This document shows positions 15,425 through 24,153 of a DNA stretch of 64,000 nt, one piece after another (position 1 is the first letter of the stretch; the number at the start of each line of letters is the position of its first letter). A model generated the notes under the pieces. The model was given only the letters and a program-made list of their open reading frames with translations. It did not search any database and had not been told where the DNA came from. A program made the translations under genes and the position numbers. Source of the stretch: Mesorhizobium_K quangtriensis (lineage in GTDB: Bacteria; Pseudomonadota; Alphaproteobacteria; Rhizobiales; Rhizobiaceae); the NCBI RefSeq assembly GCF_040081925.1, contig NZ_JBEBMF010000001.1:1550001-1614000 (forward strand). Reading direction: 5' to 3'.

Positions 15425-16090
15425 ATGCGGATACTCGTCGTCGAGGATGACAAGGATCTAAACCGCCAGCTTGCCGATGCTTTGACCGATGCCGGCTACG
15501 TCGTCGACAAGGCGTTTGACGGCGAGGAAGGTCATTATCTTGGTGACACCGAACCCTATGATGCGGTGGTGCTGGACATCGGCCTGCCGCAGATGGACGG
15601 TATCAGCGTGGTCGAGCGCTGGCGTCGCGACGGCAAGAAGATGCCGGTGCTGATCCTGACGGCCCGGGACCGCTGGAGCGATAAGGTGGCCGGCATCGAT
15701 GCCGGCGCCGACGACTATGTGACCAAACCGTTTCACATCGAGGAAGTGCTCGCCCGGGTGCGCGCGCTCATCCGGCGCGCGGCTGGCCATGCCTCGTCCG
15801 AACTGACCTGCGGGCCGCTGAGGCTAGACACCAAAGCCTCCAAGGCGGATGTCAATGGGACGCCGCTGAAACTCACCTCGCATGAGTTCCGGCTACTCGC
15901 CTATCTGATGCACCACATGGGCGAGGTGGTGTCGCGCACGGAACTGGTCGAACATCTCTACGATCAGGATTTCGACCGCGATTCCAACACGATCGAGGTC
16001 TTTGTTGGCAGGCTGCGCAAGAAGATGGGCATCGACATGATCGAGACGGTGCGCGGCATGGGTTATCGCATGCGCGAGCCCGAGGCCTGA
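15425..16090 (+). CDS. feuP: OmpR-family response regulator, FeuP-like
   Basis: A 221-residue response regulator. Receiver domain: residues 1-115 with the acidic pair EDDKD at 7-11, the phospho-acceptor Asp51 in VVLDIGLPQMDG, and Lys in DYVTKPFHIEEV. The winged-helix DNA-binding domain is about 125-218 (LKLTSHEFRLLAYLMHHMG; NTIEVFVGRLRKKMG). It lies directly ahead of its kinase gene (9-base gap). FeuP in rhizobia responds to low osmolarity and controls cyclic glucan export; the identification rests on the FeuN-FeuP-FeuQ order and the following ccm genes. Confidence 0.85.
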   Translation: MRILVVEDDKDLNRQLADALTDAGYVVDKAFDGEEGHYLGDTEPYDAVVLDIGLPQMDGISVVERWRRDGKKMPVLILTARDRWSDKVAGIDAGADDYVTKPFHIEEVLARVRALIRRAAGHASSELTCGPLRLDTKASKADVNGTPLKLTSHEFRLLAYLMHHMGEVVSRTELVEHLYDQDFDRDSNTIEVFVGRLRKKMGIDMIETVRGMGYRMREPEA

Positions 16091-16099
16091 CCGGACGCG

Positions 16100-17494
16100 A
16101 TGGAAGAGCGCTCGTCAGGCACGATATTCGGTCCGCGCTCGCTCGCCTTCCGCGTCATCGCGTTTTCGACCGGATGGGCGATCCTGGCGCTTATCGTCAT
16201 TTCGACGGTGATTTCGACGCTCTACCGACAAGCGAGCGAACGCGGCTTCGACAGCCTGCTCTCGGCGCATCTGTTTAATTTGATCGGGTCGGTGGGCGTG
16301 TCGCCCAACGGTGTGCTGACTGGCAGCCCCAACCTTGGCGATCTGAGCTTTTCCGAACCGAATTCCGGCTGGTATTATTCCGTCGAGCCGGTTTCGGGTG
16401 ATCTGAGCGGACAGGTGCGGTCGGCTTCCATGACGCAGCCGATTCCCTCGCCGCCGATATCGGAAGTTCCGTTCAATGCGCAGTTCCAGCGCAGCTATCA
16501 GATCGACGGACTGGGTGGCGAGGAACTGACGGTTGTCGAAAGCGAGTTCGTGCTCGATTCGGAAAACCGGATCGCGCGGTTCCGGGTCATGGGCAACCGG
16601 ACAGAGCTGGAGAACGAAATCTCGATCTTCGAGCGGCAACTCTTCACCTATCTGGCGATCTTCGGCCTCGGCATGGTGGCGATCAATGCGCTTGCGATCC
16701 TGTTGGGCCTCAGGCCGCTGAACCGAGTGCGCAACGCACTTGCGATGGTGCGCGAGGGACAAGCGCAGCGGCTGGACGGACGGTTCCCCGCCGAGATCGA
16801 ACCGCTGGCAAATGAGACCAACGCGCTTATCGAGAACAACCGGCGCATCGTGGAGCGTTCGCGCACGCAGGTGGGCAACCTGGCCCATTCGCTGAAGACC
16901 CCGCTTGCCGTGCTGACCAACGAGGGCAGGGCGCTCGGCGGCCCCAAGGGCACGCTGATCGCGGAGCAGGCCACCGCCATGCGCGACCAGCTCGACCACT
17001 ACCTGCGGCGTGCCCGCATGGCGGCGCAGCGCGACAGCGTTGTCTATCGTACGCCGGTGAAGCCGCTGGTGGAGCGGCTGGTACGAGTGATCGAGAAGCT
17101 CGGACGCATGAAGATCGCGCTGGTTTTGCCGGCCGAGGAGGTCGTCTTTGCGGGAGAGCGCGAGGATCTGGAAGAGATTGTAGGCAATCTGCTCGAAAAC
17201 GCCATGAAATGGGCGAACTCCCGGGTTTCCGTGACAACGGTTCTGGCTCCTGCGGGAGCCGACGGGCAGCGACGGTTCACGATCGCCATCGAAGACGATG
17301 GTCCCGGAATCCCGGAAGAAAAGGCGCGCGAGGCATTAAAGCGCGGCAAGAAGCTGGACGAGACGAAGCCTGGTACCGGGCTTGGTCTCGCCATCGTCGC
17401 CGAACTGGTCAATGAGTATGGCGGAAAGCTGAGCCTCGAGCGCTCGGAACTCGGCGGCCTGAGGGCCGTTGTTGAACTGCGGAGCGTCCAGTAA
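16100..17494 (+). CDS. feuQ: Sensor histidine kinase, FeuQ-like
   Basis: A 464-residue inner-membrane kinase (PhoQ-like layout). The first membrane segment is about 19-40 (AFSTGWAILALIVISTVIST), a periplasmic sensor about 41-185 follows, and the second membrane segment is about 186-208 (LAIFGLGMVAINALAILLG). Next come HAMP, the H-box with His in VGNLAHSLKTPLAVLTNEG, the N-box NLLENAMKWA, DDGPGIP, and GTGLGLAIVAEL. It should phosphorylate the regulator encoded just upstream, with the small periplasmic protein upstream of that as modulator. The gene is intact. Confidence 0.85.
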   Translation: MEERSSGTIFGPRSLAFRVIAFSTGWAILALIVISTVISTLYRQASERGFDSLLSAHLFNLIGSVGVSPNGVLTGSPNLGDLSFSEPNSGWYYSVEPVSGDLSGQVRSASMTQPIPSPPISEVPFNAQFQRSYQIDGLGGEELTVVESEFVLDSENRIARFRVMGNRTELENEISIFERQLFTYLAIFGLGMVAINALAILLGLRPLNRVRNALAMVREGQAQRLDGRFPAEIEPLANETNALIENNRRIVERSRTQVGNLAHSLKTPLAVLTNEGRALGGPKGTLIAEQATAMRDQLDHYLRRARMAAQRDSVVYRTPVKPLVERLVRVIEKLGRMKIALVLPAEEVVFAGEREDLEEIVGNLLENAMKWANSRVSVTTVLAPAGADGQRRFTIAIEDDGPGIPEEKAREALKRGKKLDETKPGTGLGLAIVAELVNEYGGKLSLERSELGGLRAVVELRSVQ

Positions 17495-17591
17495 ACGCGT
17501 GATATGGCCAACGGGCCAAATTTCAGCCAAATATTCTCCATAACGCCTGAGTCTCATTGTCTTTCGGCGTCGTCGGAACCGGGTGGCTTGC

Positions 17592-18011
17592 ATGAGAATT
17601 CAGGTGACCGTTGTCGCCATCGTTTTTGCCTTGTCCGGCTGCTCGACCGTCGGCGGCGGTGGCGTGACCGGCCCCGTGGCGTCGCAGGGAGGCCCTGCGG
17701 CCCCCGAGACCATCATAAACGCCATGGGCGGCGGGCTGATCGGCGGCCCCGTGGGAGCCGGCCTCAGCGACAGCGATCGCAGGCTGGCCCTGCAGGCCGA
17801 ATACCGCGCGCTTGAACATACCCCCGCCGGCAAGGCGGTGGACTGGCAGGGATCGCGCGGGAGCGGCGCGGTGACGGCCTCGCAGCCCTACCGCGTCGGT
17901 TCCCAGGATTGCCGGCAATATACGCAGGCCGTGAACGTGGGCGGGCAGGCCCGTAGCGCGCGCGCTACGGCATGCCGCAACCCGGACGGCAGCTGGACGC
18001 CGCTGACCTGA
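17592..18011 (+). CDS. Small outer-membrane lipoprotein (17 kDa surface antigen-like)
   Basis: A 139-residue protein with a lipoprotein signal (VVAIVFALSGCS, lipobox LSGC near residue 16). The Gly-rich stretch AMGGGLIGGPVGAGLSDSDR followed by RLALQAEYRALEHTP resembles the Rickettsia 17 kDa antigen/SlyB-type glycine zipper. The C-terminus has a conserved CRQYTQAVNVGGQ segment and two Cys. I chose ATG 17592 rather than GTG 17583 because it gives the cleaner signal peptide. It stands between feuQ and ccmI, probably as its own unit. The exact role is unknown. Confidence 0.75.
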   Translation: MRIQVTVVAIVFALSGCSTVGGGGVTGPVASQGGPAAPETIINAMGGGLIGGPVGAGLSDSDRRLALQAEYRALEHTPAGKAVDWQGSRGSGAVTASQPYRVGSQDCRQYTQAVNVGGQARSARATACRNPDGSWTPLT

Positions 18012-18121
18012 GGCAATCCCCTCTCATCTGCCTCGACCTGACGATTTGTTGAAGGCGATGGAGGGTTTTCGACAATAGGCCGCATGGGCGCGATATTGGC
18101 AGGCAACCCGGTGAGGGCTAT

Positions 18122-19270
18122 GTGGACGCCATGTTGTTCTGGGTGATAGCTGCCTTGCTGACCTTGGGCGCCAGCCTGGCGGTGCTTCTGCCGCTTTCCG
18201 GCCGAAAGCCGGCCGGCGAGGCGACCGGTTCGCACGATATCGAGGTCTACCGCGACCAGCTTTCCGAGCTTGAGCGGGATACGGAGCGCGGCCTGATCGA
18301 GCGGGCGGAGGCGGAGGAGGCGCGGGCGGAAATCGCCCGGCGTATCCTCAAGGCCGACAAGGCGGGCAGTCCGGACGGATCAACGAAGGCGTCCGAAGGC
18401 AAGGCCATGCGAGCGTTCCGCATGGCTGCCGTGCTGGCAGTTCCGCTCGTGAGTTGGGGCATCTATGCGTCCGTAGGCTCGCCGGGCCTGCCCTCCCAGC
18501 CCTTATCGGCGCGCCTTGAAAAGAACCCAGCCGACAGCAGCGTCGACGAACTGGTCGCGCGGGCCGAAGCGCATCTAACGGCAAACCCCGACGATGGCAG
18601 GGGTTGGGATGTGCTGGCGCCGATCTATACAAGATTAGGTCGCTACCCGGAGGCCGTGACAGCCTATCGCAATGCCATCCGCCTCGACGGTGCGAGCGGT
18701 GCGAGGGAATCCGGCCTTGGCGAGGCGATCGCGGCGGCAGCCGGCGGCATGATAACCGAAGATGCGCAGGCGGCTTTCTCACGCGCGCTCGTGTTGGAGC
18801 CGGGGCAGCCGAAGGCAGGCTTCTTCCTCGCATCGGCGCTGGCGCAGGAAGGTAAAATCGAGGAGGCGATCGCCGCCTGGCAGGCGATGATGATGACCTT
18901 GCCGCCGGACTCGTCATGGCGAAACGCCGTGGCAGAGGCGATCACCGAAGGCGGCCGCCGGCTTGCCGAAAACGGGCAGGCAGCGCCCGGCCCTACGCAG
19001 CAGGAGATCGAGGCGGCCTCGGAGATGTCGGCTGAGGATCGCACGACCATGATCGAGACGATGGTGGCGAGCCTCGACGACAGGCTGAAGCAGAATCCAC
19101 GCGATCTGGAAGGCTGGACCCGGCTCGTCAGGTCTTATCAGGTGCTGGGACGAACGGACTCGGCGCGCGATGCGCTGAAGCGCGGCATCGATGTCTTTGG
19201 AAAAGACAGCGCAGAGGCGCGGCAGCTTACCGAGTTCTCCGGCGGGATCGGCGTCAAGGCGACGGAATGA
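18122..19270 (+). CDS. ccmI: Cytochrome c maturation protein CcmI (CycH)
   Basis: A 382-residue protein with an N-terminal membrane segment (FWVIAALLTLGASLAVLLPL), the conserved YRDQLSELERDTERGLI cytoplasmic loop, a second membrane segment about 100-118, and periplasmic TPR repeats (DGRGWDVLAPIYTRLGRYPE; DLEGWTRLVRSYQVLGR). CcmI holds apocytochrome c for haem ligation with CcmF/CcmH. GTG 18122 is favoured over ATG 18131 because GAGGG at 18111-18115 is well spaced for it. It is the first gene of ccmI-ccmE-ccmF-ccmH, with 4 bases to ccmE. Confidence 0.92.
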   Translation: MDAMLFWVIAALLTLGASLAVLLPLSGRKPAGEATGSHDIEVYRDQLSELERDTERGLIERAEAEEARAEIARRILKADKAGSPDGSTKASEGKAMRAFRMAAVLAVPLVSWGIYASVGSPGLPSQPLSARLEKNPADSSVDELVARAEAHLTANPDDGRGWDVLAPIYTRLGRYPEAVTAYRNAIRLDGASGARESGLGEAIAAAAGGMITEDAQAAFSRALVLEPGQPKAGFFLASALAQEGKIEEAIAAWQAMMMTLPPDSSWRNAVAEAITEGGRRLAENGQAAPGPTQQEIEAASEMSAEDRTTMIETMVASLDDRLKQNPRDLEGWTRLVRSYQVLGRTDSARDALKRGIDVFGKDSAEARQLTEFSGGIGVKATE

Positions 19271-19274
19271 TATC

Positions 19275-19715
19275 ATGACGCGCAAGCAGAAACGGCTTTC
19301 GATCATCGCTGGGGGGCTAGGCTTTCTCGGTCTTGCCGCAGCGCTGACCTTCTATGCTCTAGGACAGAAGGCATCGTATTTTTATATGCCGGCAGATCTG
19401 GTGGCCGCCACGCTCGAGCCAGGGCAGCGGATCAGGCTGGGCGGGCTGGTCGAAAAGGGCAGCATTGTGCGCGATGGTGGCACCGAAGTTTCATTCTCGG
19501 TCACTGACACCGAGAATTCGGTCAAAGTCGCCTATACCGGTATCCTGCCGGATCTGTTCCGCGAGGAACAGGGTGTTATCACCGAGGGAAGTTTCGGCGC
19601 GGATGGTGTGTTCCATGCCGACAGCGTGCTTGCCAAGCATGACGAGAACTACATGCCCAAGGAAGTGGCCGATGGGCTGAAGGAGAAGGGGCTGTGGCAG
19701 CAGGAGACGCAGTGA
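19275..19715 (+). CDS. ccmE: Haem chaperone CcmE (CycJ)
   Basis: A 146-residue haem chaperone with an N-terminal membrane anchor (LSIIAGGLGFLGLAAALTFY) and an OB-fold periplasmic domain. The haem-binding motif HDENY is present in VLAKHDENYMPKEVADGL, with the His near residue 120. ATG 19275 lies four bases after the ccmI stop. CcmE carries haem from CcmC to the CcmF/H ligase. Length is normal for the family. Confidence 0.95.
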   Translation: MTRKQKRLSIIAGGLGFLGLAAALTFYALGQKASYFYMPADLVAATLEPGQRIRLGGLVEKGSIVRDGGTEVSFSVTDTENSVKVAYTGILPDLFREEQGVITEGSFGADGVFHADSVLAKHDENYMPKEVADGLKEKGLWQQETQ

Positions 19716-19743
19716 TCGCGGGCTTACGGGTGGAGCGGCCCTG

Positions 19744-21735
19744 ATGGTCGAGGTCGGACATTTCGCGCTTGTCCTGGCGTTCGCGCTGGCGCTTGTCCAG
19801 TCGACCGTGCCGCTTGTCGGCGCCAAGACCGGTGATGAGCGCATGATGGCGGTCGCAGGCCCGGTGACCGTTGCAGGTTTCGCGATGGTCGCGCTCGCCT
19901 TCGCCGTGCTGACGATCTCCTATGCCCGCTCCGATTTCTCGGTCGCCAACGTCTGGGAAAACTCCCACTCGCTGAAGCCGATGCTCTACAAGATCACGGG
20001 AACCTGGGGCAATCACGAGGGCTCCATGCTGCTCTGGGTTCTGATCCTGACCCTGTTCGGCAGTCTGGTCGCCATCTTCGGCGCGAACCTGCCGGCCAGC
20101 CTGCGCGCCACCGTTCTTGCCGTGCAGGGGTGGATCGGGACGGCATTCCTGCTTTTCATCCTCGTTACATCGAACCCCTTCGTGCGGCTTTCGCCTGCTC
20201 CGATCGAGGGGCAGGACCTCAACCCGGTCCTGCAGGATATCGGCCTCGCAATCCATCCGCCGCTGCTGTATCTCGGCTATGTCGGCTTCTCGGTCTGCTT
20301 CTCCTTCGCAGTCGCGGCGCTGATCGACGGTCGCATCGATGCGTCGTGGGCGCGCTGGGTGCGGCCGTGGACGCTTGCTGCATGGGCGTTCCTGACCGGC
20401 GGCATCGCCATGGGCTCTTACTGGGCCTACTACGAACTGGGCTGGGGTGGCTTCTGGTTCTGGGACCCGGTCGAGAACGCATCCTTCATGCCGTGGTTGG
20501 CGGGAACAGCGCTGCTGCATTCGGCGATCGTGATGGAGAAGCGGTCGGCGCTGAAGATCTGGACGCTGCTGCTGGCGATCCTGACCTTTTCGCTTTCGCT
20601 GCTCGGCACCTTCCTCGTCCGTTCGGGCGTGCTGACTTCGGTGCATGCGTTCGCAACAGATCCGAGCCGCGGCATCTTCATCCTCTGCATCCTCATGGTT
20701 TTCATCGGTGGCTCGCTGGCGCTTTTCGCGCTGCGTTCGTCGACGCTGACCCCCGGTGGGATATTCCATCCCATCTCGCGCGAAGGCGCACTGGTTCTCA
20801 ACAATCTCTTCCTCACCACGGCAACCGCCACCGTGCTTGTCGGGACACTCTACCCGCTGGCCGTCGAGGCGTTGTGGGGAGAAAAGATTTCCGTAGGCGA
20901 GCCGTTCTTCAACCTGACCTTCGGGCCGTTGATGGTTCCGCTTCTGGTGCTGGTTCCATTTGGGCCTCTGCTCGCCTGGAAACGTGGCGATGCCACCGCG
21001 GCCGCGCAGCGGCTTATGACTGCCTTCGCGGGCGCTTTCCTGGCGGTTCTGGTGACGCTGCTTTTCGTGGACAAGACTGCGGTGCTGGCGGCGCTGGGCG
21101 TGGGCCTGTCGGTCTGGCTCGTCCTGGGCGCATTGACCGATCTTGCCTTCAAGGCAGGCTTCGGCAGCGTGCCTTTCTCGACAATGCTGCGGCGGCTGAG
21201 GGGACTTCCACGGTCGATATATGGGACGGCGCTGGCGCATCTCGGCCTCGGACTGACGACGCTCGGCATTGTCGGCGTGATGGCTTTTCAGACCGAAAAC
21301 ATCCTGGCGATGAAGCCCGGCCAGACCGCCGAGATTTCCGGCCATGTGCTGCGCTTCGAAGGGATGCAGCCCGTGCAAGGACCAAACTATACGGAAACCA
21401 GGGCGCGCTTTGCGTTACTCGGCGCGGGTGGGCAGGTTTCCGGCGAGATCGTTTCGTCCAAGCGCTTCTATCCCGTCAGGCAGATGCCAACGACCGAAGC
21501 GGGCATCAGGACGATGGGGCTGAGCCAGCTTTACGTTTCGATCGGGGACGAGACTTCGGACGGTTCCCTCGTCGTGCGAATCTGGTGGAAGCCGTTGGTG
21601 ACGCTGATCTGGGGCGGGGCGCTGGCGATGATGCTGGGTGGCGCGGTTTCGCTGTTCGACAGGCGTTTGCGGGTTGGCGCGCCGTCCAAGCGGCAGCGCC
21701 CGATGCCGAAAGGCGCGGAGACAGCGACGCCATGA
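19744..21735 (+). CDS. ccmF: Haem lyase subunit CcmF (CycK)
   Basis: A 663-residue polytopic membrane protein, the core of the cytochrome c haem lyase. The tryptophan-rich WWD motif is at WGGFWFWDPVENASFMPW (near residue 235), with conserved histidines such as TWGNHEGSMLLW and LLYLGYVGFS preceded by IHPP. About 15 hydrophobic segments are visible, and the GGxxHP-type and periplasmic C-terminal regions are present. The stop overlaps ccmH by four bases (ATGA). Confidence 0.95.
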   Translation: MVEVGHFALVLAFALALVQSTVPLVGAKTGDERMMAVAGPVTVAGFAMVALAFAVLTISYARSDFSVANVWENSHSLKPMLYKITGTWGNHEGSMLLWVLILTLFGSLVAIFGANLPASLRATVLAVQGWIGTAFLLFILVTSNPFVRLSPAPIEGQDLNPVLQDIGLAIHPPLLYLGYVGFSVCFSFAVAALIDGRIDASWARWVRPWTLAAWAFLTGGIAMGSYWAYYELGWGGFWFWDPVENASFMPWLAGTALLHSAIVMEKRSALKIWTLLLAILTFSLSLLGTFLVRSGVLTSVHAFATDPSRGIFILCILMVFIGGSLALFALRSSTLTPGGIFHPISREGALVLNNLFLTTATATVLVGTLYPLAVEALWGEKISVGEPFFNLTFGPLMVPLLVLVPFGPLLAWKRGDATAAAQRLMTAFAGAFLAVLVTLLFVDKTAVLAALGVGLSVWLVLGALTDLAFKAGFGSVPFSTMLRRLRGLPRSIYGTALAHLGLGLTTLGIVGVMAFQTENILAMKPGQTAEISGHVLRFEGMQPVQGPNYTETRARFALLGAGGQVSGEIVSSKRFYPVRQMPTTEAGIRTMGLSQLYVSIGDETSDGSLVVRIWWKPLVTLIWGGALAMMLGGAVSLFDRRLRVGAPSKRQRPMPKGAETATP

Positions 21736-22208
21736 ACGGGTACGCCATGAAGAGGAATGGCGCGTTCGCCTGTCTGCTACTGTTCCTGATGGCCTGGACC
21801 GGACCGGCCTTTGCCGTTCTGCCGGGCGAGGCGCTGCCCGATCCAGCGCTGGAGGCGCGCGCCCGAGCCCTCTCGGCCGAATTGCGCTGCATGGTCTGCC
21901 AGAATCAGTCGATTGACCTTTCGGATGCGGAACTTGCGCATGATTTGCGCCTGATCGTGCGCGAAAGGTTGAAGGCCGGCGACACAGACGAACAGGTTCT
22001 CGACTATGTCGTGTCGCGCTATGGCGAGTTCGTGCTGCTAAAGCCGCGACTGAATGTTCGCAATGCCCTTCTGTGGGGAACGCCCGTTCTGATTCTCCTG
22101 GCTGGCGGGCTTTTCGTGGTCCTCATGGCAGGCAAACGCCGAAAAACCCGGCCCGAAACGCTGACCTCGACGGAATCCGCCGCATTGGACGAAATTCTGC
22201 GGCGTTGA
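21732..22208 (+). CDS. ccmH: Cytochrome c maturation protein CcmH (CycL)
   Basis: A 158-residue protein with a signal peptide (AFACLLLFLMAWTGPAFA), the thioredoxin-like motif RCMVCQNQSI (LRCxxCQ class) and a C-terminal membrane anchor (LLWGTPVLILLAGGLFVVLM). It reduces the CXXCH cysteines of apocytochrome c and partners with CcmF and CcmI. ATG 21732 overlaps the ccmF stop; ATG 21747 is a possible internal start. This closes the ccm operon; a 123-base gap precedes the protease gene. Confidence 0.94.
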   Translation: MNGYAMKRNGAFACLLLFLMAWTGPAFAVLPGEALPDPALEARARALSAELRCMVCQNQSIDLSDAELAHDLRLIVRERLKAGDTDEQVLDYVVSRYGEFVLLKPRLNVRNALLWGTPVLILLAGGLFVVLMAGKRRKTRPETLTSTESAALDEILRR

Positions 22209-22227
22209 GCACGGCGGCCTGCGTCCA

Positions 22228-22269
22228 ACATTACGAAAATTTCATTCCACGGAAATGGCGCCGTAATGT
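22228..22269 (+). promoter_or_regulatory. Inverted repeat ahead of the DegP-type protease gene
   Basis: ACATTACG (22228-22235) and CGTAATGT (22262-22269) form a perfect 8-base inverted repeat 26 bases apart, with an inner pair ATTTC/GAAAT. It lies 63 bases before the protease ATG. This may be an operator for an envelope-stress regulator; two response regulators are encoded nearby. No promoter boxes are certain. Confidence 0.35.
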
Positions 22270-22331
22270 CGTGGTTTCTATTTCTCTTCGTGAGGATGCG
22301 GCCAAGCGTCCCGAGAAGAGGATAGAATCAC

Positions 22332-23879
22332 ATGAATAGCTCCCCCAAGCCAATTTCCGGCAGCCGTAAGCGCCTGCTTGCTGCTGTTGCTTCCGTTGCG
22401 ATCATCGGCGCGGCCGGCCTGAGCGCAATCGCCACCGGCACGCTTCCCGTTCAGGCCGAGGCAGTTCGCGTCGAAGCTCCCCAGGCGCCCGGCTTCGCCG
22501 ATGTCGTCGAGCGTGTTTCGCCCGCAGTCGTCAGCGTACAGGTAAAGGCCAAGATCGAGCCGGCATCGGACAACGGTTCCGACATGATGGGCCAGTTTGG
22601 CCAGGGTTTCGACAATCTTCCCGACGATCATCCGATGAAGCGCTTCTTCAGGGAGTTCCGCGGCTGGGGTGGCGATCAGAACGGTCAGCGCTCCGAGCGT
22701 CGCCCGCGTCGTGACGAGGGCCCGCGTCCTGTTTCGCAGGGTTCCGGGTTCTTCATTTCCGAAGACGGCTACGTCGTGACCAACAACCATGTCGTCGAGG
22801 GCGGTGCGGTGTTTACGGTCGTTACGGATAGCGGAAAGGAACTCGACGCCAAGCTGGTCGGCACAGATCCGCGCACCGACCTTGCGGTCCTGAAGATCGA
22901 TGCGGATGGTCAGAAGTTCACTTATGTCGACTTTGCCGACGATGCGAAAGTTCGCGTCGGCGACTGGGTCGTGGCTGTCGGCAACCCGTTCGGCCTTGGC
23001 GGAACGGTTACGGCTGGCATCGTCTCGGCTCGTGGCCGCGATATCGGCTCCGGCCCGTATGACGACTTCCTGCAGATCGACGCAGCGGTGAACCGCGGCA
23101 ACTCCGGCGGTCCGGCCTTCAACCTGAATGGTGAGGTCGTCGGCATCAACACGGCGATCTTCTCGCCGTCGGGCGGCAACGTCGGCATCGCCTTTGCGAT
23201 CCCGGCTTCCACCGCACGCCAGGTGACGCAGGATCTCATCCGCGACGGCATGGTGCAGCGCGGCTGGCTCGGCGTCGAAATCCAGCCGGTGACGCCTGAG
23301 ATTGCCGAGTCGCTCGGCCTCAGCGGCGAAAAGGGTGCGCTGGTTTCCAACGCCCAGGACGAGAGCCCGGCCAAGAAAGCCGGTATCGTGGCGGGTGACG
23401 TGATCGTCGCAATCGACGGCACCGATGTCGCTTCTCCGAAGGAGCTTGCCCGCGTGATCGGATCTGTCGCGCCCGGCAAGTCGGTCGATGTCACGCTCTG
23501 GCGCAACGGCAAGTCGGAGAACGTGAAGGTCGACCTCGGTGAACTGCCGGCGCCTGAGAAGCAGGCTTCGCTGCAGGGCGAACAGCAGGCTCCGGCCCAG
23601 GCCGACCAGTTGGCTGATCTCGGCCTGACGATCACCCCTGCCGAGGACGGCAAGGGTGTCGTGGTGACCGACGTCGATCCAAACAGCGACGCGGCTGACC
23701 GTGGCCTCCAGGCGGGTGACGTGATTACCACAATCAACTCGAAGGAGATTGCCGGCGGCAGCGACATCGAGAAGGCCATGGAAGATGCAGCCAAGGCCGG
23801 CCGCAAGGCGGTGCTGGTGCAGGTGACCCGCGACAACTCGAGCCGCTTCGTTACCCTTCCGGTCACGGCCAAGGGCTGA
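22332..23879 (+). CDS. degP: Periplasmic serine protease/chaperone, DegP/MucD (Do) family
   Basis: A 515-residue HtrA-type protease with a signal sequence (LLAAVASVAIIGAAGLSAIA) and a catalytic triad of His in VVTNNHVVEGG, Asp in DPRTDLAVLKID and Ser in NRGNSGGPAFN. PDZ1 is about 290-385 (GWLGVEIQPVTPEIAESLGL) and PDZ2 about 420-510 (DRGLQAGDVITTINSKEI). A Gln-rich linker separates the PDZ domains. It clears misfolded periplasmic proteins. It follows ccmH and precedes a two-component pair, an order I remember from rhizobia. Confidence 0.94.
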   Translation: MNSSPKPISGSRKRLLAAVASVAIIGAAGLSAIATGTLPVQAEAVRVEAPQAPGFADVVERVSPAVVSVQVKAKIEPASDNGSDMMGQFGQGFDNLPDDHPMKRFFREFRGWGGDQNGQRSERRPRRDEGPRPVSQGSGFFISEDGYVVTNNHVVEGGAVFTVVTDSGKELDAKLVGTDPRTDLAVLKIDADGQKFTYVDFADDAKVRVGDWVVAVGNPFGLGGTVTAGIVSARGRDIGSGPYDDFLQIDAAVNRGNSGGPAFNLNGEVVGINTAIFSPSGGNVGIAFAIPASTARQVTQDLIRDGMVQRGWLGVEIQPVTPEIAESLGLSGEKGALVSNAQDESPAKKAGIVAGDVIVAIDGTDVASPKELARVIGSVAPGKSVDVTLWRNGKSENVKVDLGELPAPEKQASLQGEQQAPAQADQLADLGLTITPAEDGKGVVVTDVDPNSDAADRGLQAGDVITTINSKEIAGGSDIEKAMEDAAKAGRKAVLVQVTRDNSSRFVTLPVTAKG

Positions 23880-23892
23880 TTAAGGGCGGGGT

Positions 23893-23927
23893 GGGCGGAG
23901 GGCCGTTCCTGGAATGGCCTTCCGCCC
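23893..23927 (+). terminator. Hairpin after the DegP-type gene
   Basis: GGGCGGAGGGCC (23893-23904) pairs with GGCCTTCCGCCC (23916-23927), 12 pairs with one G-T, around an 11-base loop. The downstream CCTCTATA has only a few T, so it is a weak intrinsic terminator or a 3' stabiliser. It starts 14 bases after the stop codon. Confidence 0.55.
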
Positions 23928-24036
23928 CTCTATACAGATGGTCATGGTCAAAGGGATGCTCCGCGCATTCGGGATCGTGCCCAAGCCTTTCCAGCGTACA
24001 GGCTCACAACCCCCGAGCCCCATTGCTGGAACCGCT

Positions 24037-24102
24037 CCTTCCCCGTCGAGTCAGTCTTACGGGGAAGGCTCGGCGGCAGCAGGCGTCCGCCGCCTGCTGC
24101 CG
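24037..24102. repeat. Two tandem hairpins between degP and the next response regulator
   Basis: CCTTCCCCGT (24037-24046) pairs with ACGGGGAAGG (24059-24068), and CGGCAGCAGGCG (24074-24085) pairs perfectly with CGCCTGCTGCCG (24091-24102) across a 5-base loop. The layout resembles a palindromic intergenic element. It lies 52 bases ahead of the regulator ATG. It may be a repeat element or a leader structure. Confidence 0.5.
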
Positions 24103-24153
24103 GAACAGGCTTCTCCATATCCGACACCCGACATTTTAGCGTATAGAGCGCCC

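Noticed and set aside
20130..22208. + strand frame of 692 codons overlapping ccmF
   Set aside because: Only its end is the real ccmH gene; the first part is Arg-rich out-of-frame reading of ccmF.
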